Below are positions 35,524 to 42,938 of a DNA stretch of 64,000 nucleotides, in pieces; positions within the stretch are counted from its first letter, which is position 1; each line of letters opens with the position of its first letter. The position numbers and the translations under genes were made by a program. The notes beneath the pieces were generated by a model. It saw only the letters and a program-made list of their open reading frames with translations, was not told the DNA's origin and ran no database searches. Source of the stretch: Pseudomonadota bacterium (GTDB lineage: Bacteria > Pseudomonadota > Gammaproteobacteria > Xanthomonadales > Rhodanobacteraceae); assembly GCA_018240565.1 (NCBI GenBank), contig JAFEFO010000015.1:22195-86194 (forward strand), in the 5' to 3' direction.

Positions 35524-36293
35524 GCACGCCGATGGCCAGTTGCATCTACGAAGGCTGGGTGCGGCATCGCCGCCACGCACCGCACCCGCATGAATTCCGT
35601 TACCGCATGTACATGCTGTACCTGGATCTGGACGAAATCGACCGCGTCTTCGCCGGGCGCTGGCTGTGGTCGACGCAGCGGCGCAATCTCGCGCAGTTCC
35701 GGCGCAGCGATTACCTGGGCGATCCGAGCGTGCCGCTGGTCGACGCCGTGCGCGCGCGCGTGCGCGAGGCCACCGGACACATGCCGGGCGGCCCGATCCG
35801 CCTGCTCACGCACCTGCGCTACTTTGGCCATTGCTTCAATCCGGTGAGTTTCTACTTTTGCTACGCCGAAGACGGCGTGACGCTCGACACCATCGTCGCC
35901 GAGATCACCAACACACCGTGGAAGGAACGCCACAGCTATGTACTGGATGTGGCCGGCGCACAGCGCCACGGCAGCGCGTTGCGCTGGGATTTCGCCAAGG
36001 CTTTCCACGTCTCGCCGTTCCTGCCGATGCAACGCGACTACGCCTGGCGCTTCACCGCGCCGGACGTGGCGTTGCGCGTGCATATGGACGTCCTCAAAGG
36101 CGCCGCGCGCGACTTCGACGCCACCCTGGTGCTCGAACGCCGGCCACTGACCGGCGCGAACCTGGCACGCGTGCTGCTGCGCTATCCGGTGATGACGCTG
36201 AAAGTCGTCGCCGCGATCCACTGGCAGGCGCTGTTGATCTTTCTGCGGCGCAATCCCGTTTACGACCACCCCGGCAAGGCGGCCCGCCCATGA
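35520..36293 (+). CDS. DUF1365 family protein
   Basis: 257 residues from ATG 35520, which overlaps the previous stop (ATGA). Family landmarks are YEGWVRHRRHAPHPHEFRYRMYML at the start, LTHLRYFGHCFNPVSFYFCY in the middle and PFLPMQRDYAWRF later. DUF1365 genes almost always sit between an FAD oxidoreductase and a cfa-like gene, and no chemistry has been shown. It overlaps the next gene by 4 bases, so its product is probably needed in similar amounts. Confidence 0.92.
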   Translation: MSTPMASCIYEGWVRHRRHAPHPHEFRYRMYMLYLDLDEIDRVFAGRWLWSTQRRNLAQFRRSDYLGDPSVPLVDAVRARVREATGHMPGGPIRLLTHLRYFGHCFNPVSFYFCYAEDGVTLDTIVAEITNTPWKERHSYVLDVAGAQRHGSALRWDFAKAFHVSPFLPMQRDYAWRFTAPDVALRVHMDVLKGAARDFDATLVLERRPLTGANLARVLLRYPVMTLKVVAAIHWQALLIFLRRNPVYDHPGKAARP

Positions 36294-37585
36294 ATGACGA
36301 ACTCACCGGCGCGATCGAACGCGCGCCGTCCGGTACTGCCTATGGCCCATTGGACCGCGCGCTGCGCACGCGCTTGCTGCAGCAGATGTCGGCATTGCGC
36401 GACTGCCGGTTGCGTCTCGTCGATGCGCTCGGCGAAGTCGTGCTCGGCATCGCGGCCGCGCACGATGATGCGACGCTGCATGCGACCGTGCACGTATTCG
36501 ATGCGGCGTTCTACCGTCAGGTCGCCGCGAACGGCAGCGTCGGCGCGGGCGAGGCCTACATGGATGGCCACTGGCGCTGCGACGACCCGGTGGCGTTGAT
36601 GCGCATGCTGGTGCGCAACCGCGACCTGCTCGATGCGATGGAAACCGGATTGGCGCGCCTCGGCGGCTGGGCGATGCGCGCATGGCACGCGCTTCAGCGC
36701 AACACACGCCATGGCAGCCGGCGCAATATCGCCGCGCATTACGACCTCGGCAACGATTTCTTCCGCCTGTTCCTCGATGACAACCTGATGTATTCGTCGG
36801 CGCTCTACACGCGCGCGGACGACACGCTGGAAACCGCCTCGACACGCAAGCTCGAACGCATCTGCGAAAAACTTCAGTTGTGCGAAGGCGATCGCGTGGT
36901 CGAAATCGGCAGCGGCTGGGGCGGCCTCGCCATCCACGCCGCAAGGCGCCACGGCTGTCATGTCACCACCACGACCATTTCGCGCGAGCAGTTCGACCTG
37001 GCGCGCGAGCGCGTGCAGGCGGCCGGACTCGCCGACCGCGTCGAGGTGCTGCTGCGCGACTACCGCGATCTGGATGGACGTTTCAACAAACTGGTGTCGA
37101 TCGAGATGATCGAAGCGATCGGCCATCAGTATCTGGATTCCTACTTCGGGAAAGTCGGAAGCCTGCTCGAACCCGACGGCATGGCCCTGATCCAGGCGAT
37201 CACCATCGAGGACCATCGCTACACGCAGGCATTGCGCGCGGTGGATTTCATCAAGCGCTACATCTTTCCCGGCAGCTTTATTCCTTCGGTCAGTGCCATA
37301 CTCGGCGCCGCCGCGCGCGCGAGCGACCTGAAGCTGTTCCACCTGGAGGACATCGGCCCGAGCTATGCGCGCACGCTCGCCGCCTGGCGCGAGCGCTTCC
37401 ACGCACACAGCTCGCAAGTGCGCGCGCTCGGTTACGACGAGCGCTTCCTGCGCATGTGGGATTTCTATCTCGCCTACTGTGAAGCGGGTTTCCGCGAGCG
37501 TTCCACCGGCGACGTGCAGATGCTGCTGGTCAAGCCCGGCTGCCGGCGCGCGCAATTCATTCCGGAAGCTGGCGTCACGGCGTGA
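36290..37585 (+). CDS. Cyclopropane-fatty-acyl-phospholipid synthase family methyltransferase 1
   Basis: 431 residues from ATG 36290 (ATGA overlap with DUF1365). The N-terminal lipid-binding domain includes VGAGEAYMDGHW. The methyltransferase has AHYDLGNDFF, the SAM site VEIGSGWGGLA, SIEMIEAIGHQY with the conserved glutamate, and FIKRYIFPGSFIPSV. This is the classic Cfa layout. It adds a methylene or methyl group from SAM to the double bond of a phospholipid acyl chain, probably at the inner membrane. In context it would act on the product of the desaturase. Confidence 0.93.
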   Translation: MNDELTGAIERAPSGTAYGPLDRALRTRLLQQMSALRDCRLRLVDALGEVVLGIAAAHDDATLHATVHVFDAAFYRQVAANGSVGAGEAYMDGHWRCDDPVALMRMLVRNRDLLDAMETGLARLGGWAMRAWHALQRNTRHGSRRNIAAHYDLGNDFFRLFLDDNLMYSSALYTRADDTLETASTRKLERICEKLQLCEGDRVVEIGSGWGGLAIHAARRHGCHVTTTTISREQFDLARERVQAAGLADRVEVLLRDYRDLDGRFNKLVSIEMIEAIGHQYLDSYFGKVGSLLEPDGMALIQAITIEDHRYTQALRAVDFIKRYIFPGSFIPSVSAILGAAARASDLKLFHLEDIGPSYARTLAAWRERFHAHSSQVRALGYDERFLRMWDFYLAYCEAGFRERSTGDVQMLLVKPGCRRAQFIPEAGVTA

Positions 37586-38133
37586 ACAACTGGATCAACA
37601 TCGCCTTCTACCAGGCAACGTGGCTGGCCGCCATCGTCGGCGCGTCGCGTGGCTGGTGGTGGGCCGGGCCGGCCATGCTCGTGGTGTTCGCGACGTGGCA
37701 GTTGGCGGTTTCCCGGCAGCGCCTTGCCGACATCGAATTGATGCTGTGCGCGGCACTGGCCGGTTTCGTCGTCGACAGTGCCTGCGTGCGCAGCGGCCTG
37801 TTCGTGTATGCGACGCCGGTGCCTGCGGCGGGCTTCGCGCCCGTGTGGATCGTGGCGTTGTGGATGAGCTTTGCGCTGACCCTCAATCACTCGCTGGCCT
37901 ACCTGCGGCGGAATCTGCCGTTGGCGGCGGTGCTCGGCGCGATCGGTGCGCCACTCGCCTACCTCGCCGCGGCACGTGGCTGGGGTGCACTGGCGATTTC
38001 GACGCGGCCAGCCGTTGCACTTGGCGCACTGGCGATCGCCTGGTCGATCCTCTCGCCTGCCCTGTTCTGGCTGGCCGCACGCCTGTCATCGCCGCCGCGG
38101 CCGACGCCAGGCTTGCGCGAGGCCCGGCCATGA
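37582..38133 (+). CDS. DUF2878 family membrane protein
   Basis: 183 residues from GTG 37582 (GTGA overlap with the previous stop). Five or six membrane segments. WLAAIVGASRGWWWAGP near the start and LWMSFALTLNHSLAYL in the middle are typical of DUF2878. The family occurs in clusters with cfa-like and DUF1365 genes; its function is unknown. It is translationally coupled on both sides. Confidence 0.88.
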   Translation: MNNWINIAFYQATWLAAIVGASRGWWWAGPAMLVVFATWQLAVSRQRLADIELMLCAALAGFVVDSACVRSGLFVYATPVPAAGFAPVWIVALWMSFALTLNHSLAYLRRNLPLAAVLGAIGAPLAYLAAARGWGALAISTRPAVALGALAIAWSILSPALFWLAARLSSPPRPTPGLREARP

Positions 38134-38915
38134 ACCCGCTGACTATCCTGTACGTCTGGATCGTGGCGAGTCTGGCGATGTTCATTGGCTGGCTGATCCA
38201 GCGCCGCACGCGCAATGCCGGCATCGTCGATGCGATCTGGGCGGCGGGCATGGGCGCGAGCGCGCTGTTCTATGCGGCGGTCGGCAGTGGCGGCCTTGCT
38301 TCGCGCCTGGCCGTCGCGCTGCTCGGCAGCCTGTGGGGATTCCGGCTTTGCCTGCACATCCTCGCGCGTGTTCTGCACGAAAGTGAAGACGGACGTTATC
38401 GCTACTTGCGTGGGTACTGGCGCGACGACCAAGGCAAATTTTTCGCATTCTTCATGGGTCAGGCCTTGTTAATCGCTTTGTTCTCGCTGCCGTTCTACGT
38501 CGTGGCCGAGAATCCGCGCGAGTCGTTTTCGCCCTGGTGCGGCATCGGAGTGGCGATCTGGATCATCAGCCTCGCCGGCGAATCGATCGCCGACGCGCAA
38601 TTGTCCACATTCAGGAAAAATCCACAAAATCACGGCAAAACCTGCCGCGCCGGTTTGTGGCGCTACTCGCGCCACCCGAACTATTTCTTCGAGTGGCTGC
38701 ATTGGTTCGCCTACGTGTTCCTGGTTATCGGTGCGCCGTTCCCAGCCTGGCTGCTCAGTCTGGTCGGCCCGGTGCTGATGCTCGCTTCGCTGGTCTGGGT
38801 GAGCGGCATTCCGTTCACCGAGGCACAAGCCCTGCGCACGCGCGGCGACGATTACCGCGATTACCAACGCACGACGTCGATGCTCATCCCCTGGTTTCCG
38901 AAGAACTCCCCATGA
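38130..38915 (+). CDS. DUF1295 family membrane protein (steroid-reductase-like fold)
   Basis: 261 residues from ATG 38130 (ATGA overlap). Six or so membrane segments. The C-terminal part GLWRYSRHPNYFFEWLHWFAYV and YRDYQRTTSMLIPWFPK is the signature shared by DUF1295 and the isoprenylcysteine methyltransferase/5-alpha-reductase group. In those groups this part binds NADPH or SAM. A reductase or methyltransferase acting on a lipid in the membrane is plausible. Coupled by overlap to both neighbours. Confidence 0.92.
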   Translation: MNPLTILYVWIVASLAMFIGWLIQRRTRNAGIVDAIWAAGMGASALFYAAVGSGGLASRLAVALLGSLWGFRLCLHILARVLHESEDGRYRYLRGYWRDDQGKFFAFFMGQALLIALFSLPFYVVAENPRESFSPWCGIGVAIWIISLAGESIADAQLSTFRKNPQNHGKTCRAGLWRYSRHPNYFFEWLHWFAYVFLVIGAPFPAWLLSLVGPVLMLASLVWVSGIPFTEAQALRTRGDDYRDYQRTTSMLIPWFPKNSP

Positions 38916-39991
38916 GCGAACCTGCTGCCATCCAGGCAACGGCGGCCACCGGCGACGAGCCGCGCGGCCTGATTGGACTGGCCGAGCGTGGCCTGCTGCC
39001 GGACTGGCTGATTCGCGCCGGCATCCGCCGCCTGTGCGCACAGCGCCTGCGCGAGGAAGGCGCGGTGGATACGGTCGCCGCATGGTCGCGCTTTGAACGT
39101 TGCCTGCACGACTTGCGCACGAGCCCGGTCGCCATTCACACCGACGCAGCCAATACCCAACACTACGAATTGCCGCCGCGTTTTTTCGAACTATGCCTTG
39201 GCAAGCGCCTGAAATACTCGAGCTGCTTCTTCAAGAGCGGCGACGAATCGCTCGACCATGCCGAAGACGCGATGCTCGCGCTCTACGGTGAACGCGCCGA
39301 ACTTGCCGATGGCCAGGACATCCTGGAACTGGGCTGCGGTTGGGGTTCGCTGACCTTGTGGATGGCGCAGAATTACCCACACAGCCACATCACTGCCGTG
39401 TCCAACTCGAAGCCGCAACGCGAGTTCATCCTCGCGCGTTGCCGCTCGCTGGGCTTGGTCAATGTCGCAGTGATTACCCAAGACGCGAACCGGCTCGAAC
39501 TTGCCGCAGACAGCTTCGACCGCTGCGTGTCGATCGAGATGTTCGAGCACATGCGCAACTACGCGGTGCTGCTTGGGCGGATCGCTGCCTGGCTGCGCCC
39601 GACCGGCAAACTGTTCGTGCACATCTTCTGCCACCGCGAACTCATGTATCCGTTCCACACCGATGGCGAAGACAACTGGATGGGCCGGTATTTCTTCACT
39701 GGCGGGCTGATGCCGTCTGCCGATACCTTGTTGTGGTTCCAGCAGGATCTGCAGATCGAACGGCAATGGCGACTATCGGGTACGCACTACGCGAAAACCG
39801 CCAATGCCTGGCTCGCGAACCAGGATAGACACCACGACGAGGTGCTGCATGTGCTTGAATCGGCCTACGGCGCCCATGCACGCGTCTGGCAACAGCGCTG
39901 GCGCATGTTCTGGATGGCCTGCGCGGAACTGTTCGGCTATCGCGGCGGCAACGAATGGCTCGTCACCCACTACCTGTTTTCAAAACACTAA
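38912..39991 (+). CDS. Cyclopropane-fatty-acyl-phospholipid synthase family methyltransferase 2
   Basis: 359 residues from ATG 38912 (ATGA overlap). A shorter relative of Cfa without its N-terminal domain. YELPPRFFELCLGKRLKYSSCFF replaces the classic HYDLGN start, the SAM site is ILELGCGWGSLTLWMA, and the later VSIEMFEHMRNY, HIFCHRELMYPFHT and WMGRYFFTGGLMPS match the coclaurine-N-methyltransferase-like branch. It is clearly different from the first Cfa, so the operon encodes two separate SAM-dependent steps. It is the last gene, 18 bases before a terminator. Confidence 0.93.
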   Translation: MSEPAAIQATAATGDEPRGLIGLAERGLLPDWLIRAGIRRLCAQRLREEGAVDTVAAWSRFERCLHDLRTSPVAIHTDAANTQHYELPPRFFELCLGKRLKYSSCFFKSGDESLDHAEDAMLALYGERAELADGQDILELGCGWGSLTLWMAQNYPHSHITAVSNSKPQREFILARCRSLGLVNVAVITQDANRLELAADSFDRCVSIEMFEHMRNYAVLLGRIAAWLRPTGKLFVHIFCHRELMYPFHTDGEDNWMGRYFFTGGLMPSADTLLWFQQDLQIERQWRLSGTHYAKTANAWLANQDRHHDEVLHVLESAYGAHARVWQQRWRMFWMACAELFGYRGGNEWLVTHYLFSKH

Positions 39992-40009
39992 AAGGGGCAG
40001 GCCGAAAAG

Positions 40010-40036
40010 AAAAAGCCCGGCATAGCCGGGCTTTTT
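40010..40036. terminator. Bidirectional terminator between lipid operon and ompA-like gene
   Basis: AAAAAGCCCGG-CATAG-CCGGGCTTTTT with tails on both sides; it ends both the lipid operon and the convergent porin gene. Confidence 0.93.
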
Positions 40037-40058
40037 CGCATTGCAGTGAGCGGAAACC

Positions 40059-41141
40059 TTACTGGCTTTCCACCTTCAACTCGACGCGGCGATTGCGCTG
40101 ACGACCGGCAGCAGTCTTGTTGGTGTCGATCGGGTTCGACTTGCCGAAGCCCTTCGGACCATCCAGACGGCTGGCGTCGACGCCATGCTCGGTCAGGTAC
40201 TCGTACACGCCCTTGGCGCGGCGCTCGGACAGCTTCTCGTTGTAGGCGTCGGAACCGACGGAGTCGGTGTAACCATCAACCGAAACGTGCACGTTCGGAT
40301 AACGCTTGAGCGTGTCCACGGCCTCGTCGAGGATCTGCACGGAATCGGCAGTCGGAGCCTTGAGCGACGGCACCAGCTTCTCGCCAACGCGCGGATGGTC
40401 GAACTTGAACTCGACGCCACGCAAGTCGATCGCCACTGCCGGCGGCGGAGTGGCTTCTTCACGCGCTGGCGGCGGGGCCGGCGGCGGAGCAGCCTCTTCG
40501 TGCTTCGGCGTCGGGGCCGGAGCCGCGCCGCCAAAGCTGTAGGTCAGGCCGATCGTGGCAATGCCATCGGTAAAGCCGCTGTGACGATTGAAACCTTGCG
40601 ACTGGGCCACCGGCGAATTGAGCGAATTGTTGTCGCGGTCATAACGCGCCGCGATTTCGCCACGGAACGCGACGCGATCGGACAGGTTGTACTGCATGCC
40701 GACGCCAGCCGTGACCATCGGGTCCCAGCCGCCGCCAGACGCATAGCCTGCATCTTCAAGGAGCGAACCGGAGTAGGCCTTGTGGCGCAGCGCGCCAATA
40801 CCGCCCATCAGGTACGGGCGCCAGCCGGAACCGATCTCGCCGAAGAACCAGCGCGCGGCAACGTCAAGCTGCACGCTTTCCCACTGGTGGCCGAAGCGTG
40901 GGGAATTGTTCTTGAACTCGGCGTTGTTGATGCCGTATTCGAAATCCACGGCCAGGTTCGGGTTGACCCAAACGCCGGCGCCAATGCCCGCGAAAGCCGA
41001 GTTCTTGGTCGTACGGGCGCTATCCGGCGCGACTACGCCCAAGCGCGGAGCCAAGTACCAGCTGCTGGCATCCTGGGCGTTGGCGACGCCCACGCCGCCC
41101 AATCCCAGGGCGATCAGGACAAACAAGGTATTACGTTTCAT
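40059..41141 (-). CDS. OmpA/OprF-family outer-membrane protein
   Basis: 360 residues. A Sec signal (1-22, ending ANA), an eight-strand beta-barrel (about residues 25-205, ending LTYSFGG), a proline/alanine/glutamate hinge (about 208-238), and the OmpA peptidoglycan-binding domain with VSVDGYTDSVGSDAYNEKLSERRAKGVYEYL and AAGRQRNRRVELKV. It ties the outer membrane to the cell wall. GGAGA precedes the ATG. A long leader of about 90 bases is likely. Confidence 0.95.
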   Translation of the reverse strand: MKRNTLFVLIALGLGGVGVANAQDASSWYLAPRLGVVAPDSARTTKNSAFAGIGAGVWVNPNLAVDFEYGINNAEFKNNSPRFGHQWESVQLDVAARWFFGEIGSGWRPYLMGGIGALRHKAYSGSLLEDAGYASGGGWDPMVTAGVGMQYNLSDRVAFRGEIAARYDRDNNSLNSPVAQSQGFNRHSGFTDGIATIGLTYSFGGAAPAPTPKHEEAAPPPAPPPAREEATPPPAVAIDLRGVEFKFDHPRVGEKLVPSLKAPTADSVQILDEAVDTLKRYPNVHVSVDGYTDSVGSDAYNEKLSERRAKGVYEYLTEHGVDASRLDGPKGFGKSNPIDTNKTAAGRQRNRRVELKVESQ

Positions 41142-41235
41142 CGGAGAGTCTCCTCATGCTAGATTTTTTGGCGTCCGCTCCGCTCGTGCGGCACGCGACT
41201 TCGTCGCTAAAACCTGCGGCGTTTGCGTCGCGTTA

Positions 41236-41241
41236 ATTATA
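41236..41241 (-). promoter_or_regulatory. -10 element of the OmpA-family gene
   Basis: Perfect TATAAT on the minus strand, 95 bases before the ATG. No clear -35 at 16-18 bases. The long, AT-richer leader would be suitable for small-RNA control, as in other porin mRNAs, but no pairing partner is known here. The rest of 41142-41381 shows no gene. Confidence 0.45.
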
Positions 41242-41381
41242 CGTTAGCACATTGGCAACGCGAGCGGCGGCAGTGTAGCAAATCCGCGTGCCTTGCTCCA
41301 GCCTGCCCGGTTCAGGATGCAGTCAGGCTGCGCTGCGCCAAAAGCCATCCGGGAATTGGCCCGATTGCGCCGTTTTCACTG

Positions 41382-42830
41382 TCAAAATGCGAACAAATCC
41401 ATGAATTTCGGTACCGGCATGGCGTCCAGGGACGACGCATCGGCGCACGTTGCCAGGATTTGCCGGACCCCATGCGCGGGCAGATGGCCCGCCAGCGCCG
41501 CCTCGAACTTCTTCAGCAACACCGGGATGCCCTCGGCGCGGCGTTTGCGGTGGCCGATCGGATAGTCGATCGACACCTTCTCGGTCTTGCTGCCGTCGGC
41601 GAAGAAGACCTGCACCGAATTGCCGATATAGCGCTTGTCCGGGTCGAAATAGTCCTTGGTGAATTGCGGATTTTCCTTCACCGTCATCTTCGCGCGCAAG
41701 GCGTCGATGCGCGGATCGGCAGCGATGGCGTCGTTGTAGTCGTCCGCCATCAGGCGCCCGAAGATCAGCGGTACGGCGACCATGTACTGGATGCAATGGT
41801 CGCGGTCGGCGTAATTGGCCAGCGGACCGGTCTTGTCGATGATGCGCACACCAGCTTCTTGCGTTTCAATTTCGATGCGTTCGATCTTGTCCAGCTTGCC
41901 AGCGACTTGCCCATGCAACTTCATCGCGCACTCGACAGCCGTCTGCGCGTGGAACTCCGCCGGGAAGGAAATCTTGAACAGGACGTTTTCCATCACGTAG
42001 GAACCGAACGGACGCTCGAACTCGAACGGCTTGCCCTTGAACGCCACGTCGTAGAACCCCCAGGTCTTGGCCGTCAGTGCAGATGGGTAGCCGACGCAGC
42101 CCTTCAGCGCATTCAAAGCGTGCGTCACCGCGCGCCGGCAGGCGTCGCCCGCCGCCCAGCTCTTGCGCGGGCCGGTGTTCGGCGCATGGCGATACGTGCG
42201 CAGCACGCCGTTGTCGATCCAGCTGTGCGAGATCGCGTTGACGATTTCTTCCTTGCCACCGCCGAGCATCCGCGTGACCACGGCGGTGGAGGCCAGTCGC
42301 ACCAGGATCACATGGTCCATGCCGACGCGGTTGAACGAATTCTTCAGCGCGTAGCAACCCTGGATTTCATGCGCCTTGATCGCAGCAGTGAGTACATCCT
42401 TGATCGTCAACGGCGCCCTGCCTTCACGGATGTTCTTGCGTGACACGTAATCGGCCACGGCGAGGATGGCACCGAGGTTGTCCGACGGATGGCCCCATTC
42501 GGCGGCGAGCCAGGTGTCATTGAAATCCAGCCAACGCACCTGCACGCCGATGTTGTACGCGGCCTGCACGGGATCCAGTTCCCAGCTCGTGCCGGGTACG
42601 CGTGCGCCGCCCGGCAAGGTCGCGCCCGGCACCAAGGGTCCGAGATGCTTGACGCATTCGGGAAACTTCATCGCCAGCATGGAGCAGCCGAGCGAATCCA
42701 TCAACATGTAGCGCGCGGTGTCGTAGGCCTCTTTCGATTCGATCGCGTAATCGGCCACGTAATTGGCGATATCCACCATCGGTTGGTCCGGTTGCGGGCG
42801 GACGGCGGAGCGGATGTCGTGGTGGCTCAT
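41382..42830 (-). CDS. prpD: 2-methylcitrate dehydratase PrpD (MmgE/PrpD family)
   Basis: 482 residues from ATG 42830. The MmgE/PrpD fold is clear: YMLMDSLGCSMLAMKFPECVKHLGPLVPG, LDFNDTWLAAEWGHPSDNLGAILAVADY and SHSWIDNGVLRTYRHAPNTGPRKSWAAGDA. PrpD removes water from 2-methylcitrate to give 2-methylaconitate in the propionate-degrading methylcitrate cycle. prpC and prpB lie about 10 kb away, rather than in one operon. GGAA lies close to the ATG. Confidence 0.93.
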   Translation of the reverse strand: MSHHDIRSAVRPQPDQPMVDIANYVADYAIESKEAYDTARYMLMDSLGCSMLAMKFPECVKHLGPLVPGATLPGGARVPGTSWELDPVQAAYNIGVQVRWLDFNDTWLAAEWGHPSDNLGAILAVADYVSRKNIREGRAPLTIKDVLTAAIKAHEIQGCYALKNSFNRVGMDHVILVRLASTAVVTRMLGGGKEEIVNAISHSWIDNGVLRTYRHAPNTGPRKSWAAGDACRRAVTHALNALKGCVGYPSALTAKTWGFYDVAFKGKPFEFERPFGSYVMENVLFKISFPAEFHAQTAVECAMKLHGQVAGKLDKIERIEIETQEAGVRIIDKTGPLANYADRDHCIQYMVAVPLIFGRLMADDYNDAIAADPRIDALRAKMTVKENPQFTKDYFDPDKRYIGNSVQVFFADGSKTEKVSIDYPIGHRKRRAEGIPVLLKKFEAALAGHLPAHGVRQILATCADASSLDAMPVPKFMDLFAF

Positions 42831-42938
42831 GGCGAATTCCGATGAAAAAAGGTGGCGCATTTTGCCAGAAAACCTCGTCGCAAGCGGCGAGACACTACTG
42901 GCATAGCGTCGTCAGCTGTATCGGAGGACAATCCCGCC

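Noticed and set aside
36290..39991. The two Cfa-type genes as a recent tandem duplication
   Set aside because: They differ in length, domain content and active-site signatures, so they are distinct subfamilies.
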